Positions 9,334-18,660 of a DNA stretch of 64,000 bases are shown here, in pieces. A program made the translations under genes and the position numbers. Every line of letters begins with the position of its first letter. The stretch's first letter is position 1. This stretch comes from AP-15 sp963701815 (GTDB lineage Bacteria > Pseudomonadota > Alphaproteobacteria > ATCC43930 > CGMCC-115725), in assembly GCA_963701815.1 (NCBI GenBank), contig CAVPBN010000017.1:124001-188000 (forward strand). Direction: 5' to 3'. The notes beneath the pieces were generated by a model. It was given only the letters and a program-made list of their open reading frames with translations, was not told the DNA's origin and made no database searches.

Positions 9334-10143
9334 TTATGCCGCCGCCTCGGGGGTCAGCGCCACGGCAGCCTCGGCGGTCAGCAGCAGGAACGTAAACGTC
9401 TCCTGCAGATAGAGGCGCACCGCGGTATCGGTATGGCTGAGATAGCCGATCGAAAAATCCTGGCCGATATGCAGGTCGAAATCGCCGCCGCGGGTGGTCA
9501 GGACAAAGGCGCCGGCGATCGCCGGGGCCCAGATGATTTCGGTTTCGATCAGCCGCTTGATATGCTCGCGGACCGGGTAGCCGTAATCGGTTGCTTCGGC
9601 GACGGCGGTGTAGGCGGCGGCGCCGAGCAGGACCGAGTAGGGGCCGTTGACCCCGACCAGGCGCAATTCGCTCAGCGCATGGGCGATCGCGTCCGGGTAG
9701 TTGCGGACATCGGCGGGCAAGGTCACGACCGGGTTGCTGGTCCCCTCGCGGATCCCCTGAATGCCGCCCGCTGCGTAGCCTTCAAAGATCGCGCCGTCCT
9801 CGGCAAAGGCGATGGTCTTGGCTGCGTCCTTGGCCGGCTGCCAGTCCGAATCATTGGCGCCGCGCTCGACATCGTCGATCATCCGGCGGTCGAGTTCAAA
9901 CGGCACGCGAAACTCGACCAATGGCTTGACCTCGCGCTGCCGCGCCAAAATCCCGTCGCCCGGCGCCGCAATCTGGTGCAGATGGCCGGTGCCGACGGCC
10001 GACAGCGCCGTCCCGGCCGGGCCCTCTACATCGACGACGCGCCGCCCGGCAAGGTAGCGCTTCAGCGTGCGCGACGCCTCTTCCTCGATCTGACCCCAGG
10101 CCATCTCCGAAATCGGGGCCAGCTCGCGGTGCAGATTATTCAT
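9334..10143 (-). CDS. Encapsulin shell protein (family 1, linocin-like)
   Basis: The product is 269 residues, the usual length for HK97-fold encapsulins. The start MNNLHRELAPISEMAWGQIE, the EGPAGTALSAVGTG segment and the C-terminal SIGYLSHTDTAVRLYLQETF are all characteristic of the family. Many copies self-assemble into an icosahedral protein compartment that holds a cargo enzyme. ATG 10143 has AAAGGAG upstream (GGAG at 10153-10156). The gene directly follows a DyP-type peroxidase whose tail carries the loading peptide, so the peroxidase is the cargo. No stop codon separates the two genes in this sequence. Confidence 0.93.
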   Translation of the reverse strand: MNNLHRELAPISEMAWGQIEEEASRTLKRYLAGRRVVDVEGPAGTALSAVGTGHLHQIAAPGDGILARQREVKPLVEFRVPFELDRRMIDDVERGANDSDWQPAKDAAKTIAFAEDGAIFEGYAAGGIQGIREGTSNPVVTLPADVRNYPDAIAHALSELRLVGVNGPYSVLLGAAAYTAVAEATDYGYPVREHIKRLIETEIIWAPAIAGAFVLTTRGGDFDLHIGQDFSIGYLSHTDTAVRLYLQETFTFLLLTAEAAVALTPEAAA

Positions 10144-11187
10144 GCTGGGGGCTCCTTTCAGAGAGCCGATGCCGAGCGAATCATCGCGCATCGGGGTCAT
10201 CGGTTGCGGCGGGTCGGGATCGGCAGCGGGCGCCGCCGTGGCGGGCTCGCCGGTGGTCGCATTGTCGAGAAACGTCGCGGACGGGACGAAGAACAGGGTG
10301 CCGGTCACAGCCGTGCTGAAATCGAGGATCCGGTCGTAATTGCCGGGCGGCTTGCCGATGAACATGTTCTCCAGCATCTGCTCGATGGGCCGCGGCGAGC
10401 GGGCGTAGGCGATGTAATAGGTGCCGCTCTCGGCCTGCCCGGGACGACCGAACGCCATGTTGGCGCGCAGTATTTTGATTTCCCGGCCGTCTTCGACGAT
10501 CTTGTTCAGCTCGTTATGGGCCCAGCTCGGCTTGTCCGCGGCGTCGAGTTCGATGTCGGAGAGTTTGGTGCGGCCGATGATGCGCTCCTGCATTTCGGTC
10601 GGCAACGCGTTCCAACCGGCCAGATCGTGCAGGTATTTCTGCACGATCACATAGCTGCCGCCGGCGAATTCCGCGTCCTCGGCGCCGATCAGCACCGCGT
10701 CGATCGCCTCCTGCCCTTCCGGGTTTTCGGTGCCGTCGACAAAACCCAAGAGGTCGCGCTGGTCGAAATAGCCGAAGCCGTGCACCTCGTCGACCGTCGA
10801 CACTGCATCTCCGAGCCGGGTCATGATCTGCATCGCCAGCTCGAAGCACAAATCCATGCGCTGGGCGCGGATATGCAGCAGGACGTCGCCGGGGGTGGCC
10901 ACGGCATGGCGCGACATGGCGCGGATCTCGCGGAACGGGTGCAGCTCGGCCGGCCGCGGCACGCCGAAAAGCCGGTCCCAGGCGTCGGAGCCGAACCCGA
11001 TCGTGCAGGCGAGGCGGTCGTCGAGATCGCGAAAGCCGATCGCGCGCACCAGCCCGGCAAGATCGGCGCACAGCGAACGCACCGCGGCAACGGCTTCGGC
11101 GCCGGGGCTCACCGCCGCGACCAGAAAGATCGCAGCGCGCGTCAATGTCTCGGCGACCGGCTGCGGATCGGCGCCGGGGGTGGTCAT
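10144..11187 (-). CDS. DyP-type heme peroxidase, encapsulin cargo
   Basis: About 348 residues. The family signature GFVDGTENPEG is present, with a later SWAHNEL segment giving the likely proximal heme His, and the FGRPGQAESGTYYIAYAR region. The extreme C-terminus after a Pro/Ala-rich linker reads DDSLGIGSLKGAP, which matches the encapsulin cargo-loading consensus. ATG 11187 has GGAG at the expected spacing. Reading continues in frame into the encapsulin gene. If one G is removed from the five-G run at 10147-10151, the peroxidase would stop at a TGA overlapping the encapsulin ATG, a common operon overlap, so the fusion is probably an indel artefact. Expected role: peroxide-dependent oxidation inside the nanocompartment. 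Confidence 0.92.
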
Positions 11188-11320
11188 CGCATCGGGCTCC
11201 GTCGGGTGGTGCCGCTGCGCGTCGCGCGGCGGCTCTGTCTGGGGGATCCAGCGCTCGGCGTGGCGGCAACGATGCGACAGACGGCATTGGTGCGCAAGTG
11301 CCAACACCCCAGCCACGGCC

Positions 11321-12470
11321 TCATCCCCGCCGCGCCAAACGGTCGGCGATATAGGCTTCGCTCTGCATCTCGTTGAGCCGCGAGACGGTGCGGCGGAATT
11401 CGAAATCCCCGTCGCCGTGCGACATAGATTTCCTCGGGCCGCACCGCGGCCGACGCGATCAGCAGGGTCCGCGCTTCGTACAGCGTGTCGATCAGGATAT
11501 TGAACCGGCGCGCCGCGTCCCGCCGCTCGCGGTCGAGCCGCGGGATCGCCTCGACAACGACGGCGGCAAAACGATCGGCGATCGCAAGGTAATCGACGGC
11601 GCCGAGCGGGCGGTCGCATAATTGGGCGAACTCGAACCAGGCGACGCCGTGCGCCGCGCGCGGCACGATCAGCGGGCGTCCCTTGACGACGAGGGTGACC
11701 GGCTCGCCGGGCATGCCGTCGGTCAACTCGGCAAAGATTGCCGCAAGCGCCCGATGCGCCGCCTCGCCGAGCGGGCAATGATAGACCGGCTTGCCGGCCA
11801 GCCGGGCCAGCCGGTAGTCGCGGCCGCTGTCGAGGGCCAGCACGTAGAGCTTCTTTTTCAGCAATTCGATGAACGGCAGAAAGCGATCGCGATTGAGGCC
11901 GTGCAGATAGAGTTCGTCCGGCGGGCGGTTCGAGGTCGCCACGACCACCGCACCTGCGTCGAACAAAGCCGTGAACAGGCGTTCGAGGATCATCGCATCG
12001 GCGATGTCGTCGACTTGAAACTCGTCGAAGCACAGGAGCGCCGCCTCCGCGGCAATATCGGCGGCTACTCGCGCGATCGGCTCCTTGGCCTTCGCACGCC
12101 GCTCCCGCTCGATGCGGTCGTGGATGTCGAGCATGAAAGCGTGAAAATGGACCCGCCGCTTCCGCGCTACCGGCGCCGAACCAAAGAACAAATCCATCAA
12201 CATCGATTTGCCGCGGCCAACCGGCCCGCACAGATACAATCCGACCGGGGCGTGCTCGCCGGCGAGCTCGGCCAGCCCAAACCGGGCGAGCCAGCCGTGA
12301 AATCCCGATTCGGGACGATAATCGAGCAAGGCACGGTGGAGACTTTGCAGCCGCTCGACCGCCAAGCTCTGCGCGGCATCGGGCTCGAGCCGCCCCTGAC
12401 GCAACAAGGCACGGTAACGGGCCATCGGCTCCGGCGCCGCGCCGGGGGCGCCGATATCGCGCGGCGTCAT
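11321..12470 (-). CDS. zapE: AFG1/ZapE-family ATPase, frameshift near the 3' end
   Basis: The Walker A region is GPVGRGKSMLMDLFF, Walker B is LLCFDEFQVDDIADAM and sensor 1 is ATSNRPPDELY, all typical of the AFG1-like family (ZapE in bacteria, linked to division and membrane protein quality control). The N-terminal MARYRALLRQGRLEPDAAQ is also conserved. Near 11425 the frame slips: YVA continues in the other frame as the conserved tail ending in EMQSEAYIADRLARRG with a TGA at 11321. The uncorrected frame would instead run on to 11184. It lies 133 bp upstream of the peroxidase gene on the same strand. Confidence 0.88.
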
Positions 12471-12635
12471 CGCAATCGGGGAAGCTGAAAAGGCATCGAG
12501 TTGGGCGTTGTCGGGTACAAACAGCGCGTTGTCGGGCGCGGGCGCGGGATCTACTTCAGCCGCCGCTGCCGCGCAAGTCGTTTACCCTTAGATTAAATCG
12601 GCACGGATTGCCGCGCGCACCCAGGAGGAGCGGTC

Positions 12636-13667
12636 ATGAGCGAGCGTCAGATCGATATTTACAATCATGTAATGCCGCGTCCCGTCGCCGATCGCCTTCG
12701 CGAATTGGCGCCCGGCAAGGGCGACATGATCAAGCGCGTCACCAGCATCCCGATGCTCTACGACATCGACGCGCGGGTCCGCATGATGGAGCGGTGGCCG
12801 GGCTATCAGCAGGTACTGACCCTCTCCAGCCCGCCGATCGAGACGATCGCCGGCCCCTCGGACACACCCGCCCTCGCCCGCCTCGCCAACGACGAGCTCA
12901 GGAAGATCTGCGCGTCGCGGCCCGACAAGTTTCCGGCCTGGGTGGCCGCACTGCCGCTCAACAATGTCGAGGCTGCGCTCGAAGAGATGGACCGCGCCGT
13001 CGCGCTGGGCGCGCGCGGGGTCCAGATCTTCACCAACGTCGATGGCCGGCCGCTCGACGATCCCGAGCTGCTGCCGATATTCGAGCATGCGACGAACCAT
13101 CACAAGATTGCCGTCTGGATGCATCCGGCGCGCGATGCGCGGTTCGCCGACTATCCCGGCGAGGCGAAATCCAAATACGAGATCTGGCAGGTCTTGGGCT
13201 GGCCTTACGAGACGAGCGTGGCGATGGCGCGCATCGTCTTTTCCGGCCTGTTCGACCGGTTGCCCGAGTTGAAGATCGTCACCCACCATCTGGGCGCGAT
13301 GATCCCTTACTTCGAAGGCCGCGTCGGACCGCTGTGGGACCAGCTCGGGACGCGAACCTCGGATGAGGATTACAGCGGCATCCTGGCCGCGATGCAGGCG
13401 AAGGGCCGCCGGCCGATCGATTATTTTCGGCTGTTCTACAATGATACGGCCGTGGGCGGGTCGCGTTCGGCGATCCGCTGCGGGCTCGATTTCTTTGGCG
13501 CGGATCGGGTGCTGTTCGCCACCGATTGTCCGTTCGATCCGGAAGGCGGCCCGATGTTCATCCGGGAGACGATCGCCGCCCTCGACAGTCTCGGCCTCGC
13601 CGAGGGCGAGCTGGACGCGCTCTATTTCCGCAACGCCCTGCGCATGCTGAAGATGGAACCCGGATAG
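12636..13667 (+). CDS. Amidohydrolase family 2 (ACMSD-like) metal enzyme
   Basis: A 343-residue TIM-barrel protein of the Amidohydro_2 group that includes decarboxylases such as ACMSD. IVTHHLGAMIPYFEGR supplies the metal-binding and catalytic His pair and FATDCPFDPEGG the conserved Asp. At the N-terminus the usual H-x-H reads NHVMP after IDIY, so only one of the two His residues is present; this also occurs in other subgroups. AGGAGG at 12622-12627 fixes the start. Likely substrate: a carboxylated aromatic or related acid; the pathway is not shown by neighbours. Confidence 0.82.
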   Translation: MSERQIDIYNHVMPRPVADRLRELAPGKGDMIKRVTSIPMLYDIDARVRMMERWPGYQQVLTLSSPPIETIAGPSDTPALARLANDELRKICASRPDKFPAWVAALPLNNVEAALEEMDRAVALGARGVQIFTNVDGRPLDDPELLPIFEHATNHHKIAVWMHPARDARFADYPGEAKSKYEIWQVLGWPYETSVAMARIVFSGLFDRLPELKIVTHHLGAMIPYFEGRVGPLWDQLGTRTSDEDYSGILAAMQAKGRRPIDYFRLFYNDTAVGGSRSAIRCGLDFFGADRVLFATDCPFDPEGGPMFIRETIAALDSLGLAEGELDALYFRNALRMLKMEPG

Positions 13668-13693
13668 GCGCAACAGCCGGTTGCGCCGTCGCA

Positions 13694-14933
13694 TCACTCC
13701 TCGATCGGCGCCGCAGCGCTCGCCGCCGTCGAAGCCGAGCAGCCGGCCGGCCTCGTGCTCCGGCAATATCTCGACGCCGGCAAGGCGGCGGTCGATCTGG
13801 CGGCGACGGGTGGCGACGCCCTCGATCGTCGTCGAGGCCTCCTGCAGCTTTCTCTGCACCCGGTCGAGCATCTCGCCATATTTGCCGAACTCGGTCTTGA
13901 CCGCGCGCAAGACCTGCCAGACTTCGCTCGACCGCTGTTGGATGGCCAGGCTGCGAAACCCCATGCGCAGACTGTTCAGCAGCGCCAGCAGGGTCGTCGG
14001 TCCGGCAATGACGACGCGCCAGTCGCGCTGCAAAGCTTCGACCAGACCGGGACGCCGCACGGTCTCGGCATAGAGCCCCTCGGTCGGCAGAAACAGCAGC
14101 GCAAAATCGGTCGAATGCGGCGGCTCGACGTATTTGCTGTTGATGTCGCGCGCCGCCTGCCGCACCCGGACCTCGATCGCCTTGCCGGCCGCCTCGGCCG
14201 CGGCGGCGTCGGCACGGTCGGCGGCGTCGAGCAGCCGCTCGTAATCCTCGGTCGGGAATTTGGCGTCGATCGGCAGCCACAGCGGGTCGCCGCCATCCCC
14301 GCCGGGCAGGCGGATGGCGAATTCGACGCGCTGCCCGCTGCCCGGGCGAACTTCGACGTTGCGGCCATACTGCTCGACGGTCAGCACCTGATCGAGGATG
14401 CCGCCCAACGAGACTTCGCCCCAGGTGCCGCGGCTTTTGACGTTGCTCAGCACCCGCTTCAGATCGCCGACGCCGGCCGCCAGCGACTGCATCTCGCCGA
14501 CGCTCTTGAACACCTGCTCGAGCTGTGCGCTGACCAATTTGAAGCTGGCGCCGAGCCGTTCCTCGAGCGTCTTGTGCAGTTTTTCGTCGACGGTCGCGCG
14601 CATCGCCTCGAGTTTCTCGGCGTTGTCCGAGCGCATCGCGTCGAGCCGCCCCTCGATCGTGCGCTGCAGCGAATCGCCGAGCAGGGTGACGGCGGCGGTC
14701 ACCTCCTGGCGCAGCGCGCGGGCTTCTTCGGAGGCGACGCCGCGGCCCCGCGTAAGCTCGTCGCGCAGCCCCTGGTCGACGCGCGCCAAGGTCAGCTCGA
14801 ACGGCGATCCGGCCCGGCGGGCAGCCGCGCCGGATCGCAGGACGATAATCGTCGCCACCGCCAGGGCGCCCAACGCCAAGCCCAAGACGGCGAACGCAAC
14901 CGCGTCGAAATTCACCCGAGGCGGCCCGCCCAA
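13694..14933 (-). CDS. rmuC: RmuC-family DNA recombination protein, 3' end probably frameshifted
   Basis: An N-terminal membrane anchor (AVAFAVLGLALGALAVATII) is followed by a long coiled coil (about residues 60-160) and the RmuC nuclease-like core with SNVKSRGTWGEV and LPIDAKFPTEDYERLLDA. RmuC limits inversions and is placed in the PD-(D/E)xK nuclease group. The frame stays open far past the family's end, into DNA antisense to the amidohydrolase gene. A one-base shift near 13717 gives a natural end AAAPIEE and stop at 13694, about 413 residues. The start may be TTG 14933 or GTG 14915; it overlaps or abuts the ridA stop. Confidence 0.78.
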
Positions 14934-14936
14934 ACG

Positions 14937-15297
14937 CTATTTGGCGGCGGTGACCATGATTTCGACGAGGATCTGCGGGCGCGCCAAATCGGCCTTGACG
15001 CAGGCGCGCGCCGGCGGGTTTTCCGGGATCGACCCAGGCGTTCCATACCGCATTCATATCGGCGAACAAGGCCATGTCCTTGATCCACAAATTGGCCGTC
15101 AGCAGGTTTGATTTGCTGGTGCCGGCCTGGGCCAGATAACCGTCGATCTTGTCGAGGATCTGCTGCGTCTGGCCCTTGATGTCCTGCGACGCGTCATTGG
15201 CGGTCAGCCCGGCCAGATAGACCGTGTCGCCGCGCACGACGCAGCGGCTCATGCGCGGCCCCGGCGGCTGGGTCAGATCGAAACGGCGGATGTCCAT
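14937..15297 (-). CDS. RidA/YjgF-family protein, one frameshift
   Basis: RidA proteins hydrolyse reactive enamine/imine intermediates. The N-terminal part (PGPRMSRCVVRGDTVYLAGL, then DIKGQTQQILDKIDGYLAQAG) is typical. Near 15030 the frame changes: WVDP continues as ENPPARACVKADLARP with the conserved Arg-Ala-Cys-Val segment and ends EIMVTAAK at 14937. One extra base in CCCGGA explains it. It shares a strand and short spacing with the cupin gene before it and rmuC after it. Confidence 0.8.
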
Positions 15298-15309
15298 AGG
15301 CGTGTCCTC

Positions 15310-15699
15310 CTAGATGTCGGGATTGGAAGAGTTCGCGTAGTTGACGATTCGCCGGCCGTGCGCGTGGATGCCGTAGGTGACCAACGGCAGGTCGCCGATT
15401 GTGCGAAAGCCGTGCACCCGGTCGGCCGCGATCGAAATCGTGACGCCGGGCTCGAGCCGCAGCACGCCGGCATCGCCTTCGAGCCAGGCCTCGCCCTCGC
15501 CTTCGAGCACGGTCAGGGTCTCGACATAGGGATGCGAATGCGGCCGGGTGGCGTAACCGGGCGGCGACACCTGGATGCCGGTGCAAATCGGGATGCCGGC
15601 GCCGGTATCGTCGCCGATGATCGCACGATAGCTGGCGCCGCCGGGCAGGGTCACCGTCGGGCGCTCGGCATGGCGGATCAGGGTCGGCATGTCCTCCAT
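15310..15699 (-). CDS. Cupin-domain protein
   Basis: 129 residues. Motif 1, PHSHPYVETLTVLEGEGEAWL, holds the two His and a Glu expected for metal binding; motif 2 is around ISIAADRVHGFRTIG. Four ordered motifs make this a complete single-domain cupin. The gene lies 13 bp upstream of ridA in the same direction, suggesting joint expression. Substrate unknown. Confidence 0.75.
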   Translation of the reverse strand: MEDMPTLIRHAERPTVTLPGGASYRAIIGDDTGAGIPICTGIQVSPPGYATRPHSHPYVETLTVLEGEGEAWLEGDAGVLRLEPGVTISIAADRVHGFRTIGDLPLVTYGIHAHGRRIVNYANSSNPDI

Positions 15700-15771
15700 C
15701 GCAAATCTCCCCGCGGACTCGGCAATCGATCAGATCGATTGTATCACGTGCCGGGCGTGGTAGACACGCCC

Positions 15772-17046
15772 ATGCCGTTGCTGCTCCCGGCAGTCGAACT
15801 CGCCGAGCGTTTGGCGCTGCTTCTGGCCCTGGCCGTCTTCCTCGGACTTGCCTTCGAGGAGGTTTACAAACTCGACCTGCCGAATGTCCCCGGCGGGATT
15901 CGTACCTTTCCGCTGGTGGCTCTGGCCGGCGCGATGCTTTACCTGGTCGAACCGCGTTATGCCGTGGCCTTTGCCGCCGGGCTGTTCGCGCTGACGGCGT
16001 GGCTTTATGCCTTCCTGCAAGTCGATCGGCCGGGACGGACATTGGTCGTCCCGGGAGCGAATCTTCTGGTTTACAGCCTCGGGCCGATCGCGCTGACACA
16101 ACCCCCTTGGGTTGCGATCGGTGCAACGGTCGCCGCGGTATTGCTGATCCAGTCGCGCGAGCGGCTGCACGGGTTCGTTCGCCTGGTGCCGCAGGACGAG
16201 ATCCTGACCGCCGGCAAGTTCCTGATCCTTGCCGGCATCATCCTGCCGCTGCTCCCCGACACCCGGTTGATCGCGGCCGCAGCGCTGACGCCCTACCGGA
16301 TCTGGCTCGCGGTGGTCGCGATCTCCGGCCTGTCCTACCTGACCTACCTCGTCCAGCGCTACCTGCCGGCAACAGGCGGGCCGATCAAGGGCGGCGCGCT
16401 GTTCCCGGCCCTGCTCGGCGGCGCCTATTCGTCGACCGCAGCAACCGTCGTTCTCGCCAAGCGGCAGCGCGAGGCGGCCGCGCCTCGAGCCGAGCTGTCG
16501 GCCGGGATCGTCGCCGCCACGACCGTCATGTATCTGAGGCTGGCGATCGTTGTCGCCGTCTTCAGCCCACTGTTGGCATTGGCATTGCTGCCGGCCTTGG
16601 CCTTTCTGTTCGCCGCAGGCGGGCTGTTTGCCTGGCGCGAGTGGCGCAGGATCGGTCGGGGATCGGCCGAGCGTCTGTCGATCCCTGCGGTCAACCCGCT
16701 GCAATTGACCACGGCTCTGGTCTTTGCCGGGTTGTTCGTCGCGATATCGCTGGCGACCGGCTGGGTCGAAGGCGCCTTCGGGCAGACCGGCATCTTCACC
16801 CTCGCCGCGCTCGTCGGCGCCAGCGACATCGATCCGTTCGTGCTCAGCCTGGCGCAGGGCGGCGTACCCGGGATGACTGTCCCCGCTGTCGCCGCCGCGG
16901 TCGTGATCGCCGCCTCGGCCAACAATCTCGCCAAGGCCGGTTATGCGCTCGGCTTCGGCGGCTTGCGCGGCTCGCGCCGTCCGGCGGCGATTCTGGCTGT
17001 TCTCGCTCTGCTCGGTTTCGCCGCGGCGGCGGCCTACCTCGTCTGA
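15772..17046 (+). CDS. MgtC/DUF4010-family membrane protein
   Basis: About 424 residues with roughly 12 hydrophobic segments. The N-terminal third resembles MgtC/SapB (LAVFLGLAFEEVYKL...PGGIRTFPLVALAGA with the R-T-F/L pattern) and the rest is DUF4010 (GALFPALLGGAYSSTAATVVLAKR, AALVGASDIDPFVLSLAQGG). Family members are inner-membrane proteins of unproven transport function. ATG 15772 is the first start that gives the conserved N-terminus; the open frame further upstream is antisense to the cupin gene. Confidence 0.82.
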   Translation: MPLLLPAVELAERLALLLALAVFLGLAFEEVYKLDLPNVPGGIRTFPLVALAGAMLYLVEPRYAVAFAAGLFALTAWLYAFLQVDRPGRTLVVPGANLLVYSLGPIALTQPPWVAIGATVAAVLLIQSRERLHGFVRLVPQDEILTAGKFLILAGIILPLLPDTRLIAAAALTPYRIWLAVVAISGLSYLTYLVQRYLPATGGPIKGGALFPALLGGAYSSTAATVVLAKRQREAAAPRAELSAGIVAATTVMYLRLAIVVAVFSPLLALALLPALAFLFAAGGLFAWREWRRIGRGSAERLSIPAVNPLQLTTALVFAGLFVAISLATGWVEGAFGQTGIFTLAALVGASDIDPFVLSLAQGGVPGMTVPAVAAAVVIAASANNLAKAGYALGFGGLRGSRRPAAILAVLALLGFAAAAAYLV

Positions 17047-17051
17047 CGGGC

Positions 17052-17523
17052 CTATCTTGTCCGGGATGCCGGGCGGCGGTCGCGAAAAAAGGCGCGAAGC
17101 AGATCGCCGGCGCGCTTCTCCTCGATGCCGCCGTAGACCTCCGGCCGGTGATGCGTGGTCGGCTGGCTCGAACAGGCGCGGGCCATGCTCGACCGCTCCG
17201 CCTTTCGCGTCGTAAGCCCCGAAATAGAGCCGCCGCAGCCGCGCCAGACCGATCGCCGCGGCGCACATCGCGCAGGGTTCGAGCGTGACCCACAGAGCGC
17301 ATTCGGCGAGGCGATTGCTGCCGAGCGCGGCGGCGCCGGCGCGCAACGCCAGCATCTCGGCATGCGCGGTCGGGTCGTGGTCGGCCTCGACCCGGTTATG
17401 GGCGGCGGCAAGGACTTGGCCTTCGCCATCGACCAGCACCGCGCCGACCGGAACCTCGCCCAGCGCCGCCGCTTTTGCCGCCAGGGCCAGGGCCAGCGCC
17501 ATCGGCGATCCGATCGCAGTCAT
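17052..17523 (-). CDS. tadA: tRNA adenosine(34) deaminase TadA, one frameshift
   Basis: The catalytic motifs are present: TAHAEML (His ligand and Glu proton shuttle) and PCAMCAAA (two Cys zinc ligands). The enzyme makes inosine at the wobble position of tRNA-Arg(ACG). The frame changes near 17167 (one extra C in GAGCCAGCC); after correction the protein continues QPTTHHRPEVYGG and ends LRAFFRDRRPASRTR at 17052. Its ATG overlaps the stop of the hotdog thioesterase gene (ATGA). Confidence 0.9.
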
Positions 17524-17915
17524 CCGCGGTGCCGGCGGCGGATCGGTTCGGGGATCGCGATCGGCCGGCGCGTCGACAGCCGCATGAACAGCCCCTCCTG
17601 CTCGGCCTCGGCGCAGATGGCGCCGCCGACCGCGAATTCGGCGGCCAGCCGCCAGCGCACCCGGCCGAGTGCGGCGACCCGCATCCGCCCGACGAGCTTG
17701 TCGGCGATCGTCACCGGCCGGCGATAGGAGATCCGCGTCGCCACCAGGATCGGCGCGACATCCTCGGCCAAGGCCTGGACCAGCGGATAGGCCTCGTCCA
17801 TCAGACCGAGCCGCAGATCCTCGAGCCAGCGGATAAAGACGATGTTGCTGACAATCCCGGCAAAGTCTATGTCGTAGGTCTGGATGCGCAGCGCCTGTTC
17901 GTAGAAATCGCTCAT
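17520..17915 (-). CDS. Hotdog-fold acyl-CoA thioesterase (4-hydroxybenzoyl-CoA type)
   Basis: About 131 residues. YDIDFAGIVSNIVFIRWLEDLR has the Asp and following helix typical of the YbgC/FcbC branch of hotdog thioesterases. The ORF can start 9 bp upstream (MRAMSDF) but MSDF at 17915 is the better start. It ends in an ATGA overlap with tadA, so the two are translationally coupled. Acyl substrate unknown. Confidence 0.8.
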   Translation of the reverse strand: MSDFYEQALRIQTYDIDFAGIVSNIVFIRWLEDLRLGLMDEAYPLVQALAEDVAPILVATRISYRRPVTIADKLVGRMRVAALGRVRWRLAAEFAVGGAICAEAEQEGLFMRLSTRRPIAIPEPIRRRHRG

Positions 17916-17946
17916 CGCCCGCACCGCTGTCGATCAGGTCCCCAGC

Positions 17947-18660
17947 ATGGCACAGCCGGTCATCGGTCTCACCCTCGATCACGAACCCGCGGGCGGGTGG
18001 TCGAATTTTCCGTGGTATGCGATCCGCGAGAACTACTGCAACGCAGTACGCCATGCCGGGGGATTGCCGGTGTTGCTGCCGCACGAACCCGATGATGCCG
18101 CGGCCTATCTCGACCGGATCGACGGGTTGATCGTGACCGGCGGCGGCTTCGATGTCGACCCGGCATTGTTCGGTGCTGCGCAACGCCACCCCAGCGTCAC
18201 GACCAAGGACCGCCGCACCGCTTTCGAACTCGCCGCGGCGAAGGGAGCGCTCGCCCGCGACCTGCCGGTGCTCGGCATCTGCGGCGGTCAGCAACTGCTC
18301 AACGTGGCGCTCGGCGGTACCTTGATCCAGCATATCCCGGACGAGGTCCCGGATGCCCTGCCCCACCGCCAGCCGAACCCGCGCAACGAGCCCGGCCACA
18401 CCGTCAAGATTGTCGCGCGCACATTGCTGCACCGGATCACCGGCGCCGCCAGCCTCGCCGTCAACAGCGCCCATCATCAGGCGGTCAAGGAAGCGGGGCC
18501 CGGCCTCGTCGTCGACGCAGTTGCCGAGGACGGCGTCGTCGAGGGCATCGAGGACCCGCGGCGGCATTTCTGCCTCGGCGTCCAATGGCATCCGGAATTC
18601 GAGTTGAGCGACGGCGACCGCCGGATCTTCCGCGCCTTTGTCGAGGCTGCGGGCGGGTGA
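17947..18660 (+). CDS. Class I glutamine amidotransferase-like hydrolase (peptidase C26, PuuD-like)
   Basis: 237 residues. The catalytic Cys lies in VLGICGGQQLLNVALGGTL, and WHPEFEL supplies the His and Glu of the triad. The segment GLIVTGGGFDVDPALFG is characteristic of gamma-glutamyl-GABA hydrolase-like proteins, which cut gamma-glutamyl bonds in polyamine breakdown. No puu genes are adjacent, so the exact substrate is open. Its TGA overlaps the GTG start of the next gene. Confidence 0.85.
   Translation: MAQPVIGLTLDHEPAGGWSNFPWYAIRENYCNAVRHAGGLPVLLPHEPDDAAAYLDRIDGLIVTGGGFDVDPALFGAAQRHPSVTTKDRRTAFELAAAKGALARDLPVLGICGGQQLLNVALGGTLIQHIPDEVPDALPHRQPNPRNEPGHTVKIVARTLLHRITGAASLAVNSAHHQAVKEAGPGLVVDAVAEDGVVEGIEDPRRHFCLGVQWHPEFELSDGDRRIFRAFVEAAGG

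Noticed and set aside
9334..10143. Encapsulin as a phage capsid protein
   Set aside because: The linked cargo peroxidase with loading peptide and lack of phage genes show a nanocompartment, although the fold is shared with HK97.
9190..11376. A 728-codon open frame on the plus strand
   Set aside because: It is exactly antisense to the encapsulin and DyP genes, whose motifs are unmistakable; high-G+C DNA gives long antisense frames.
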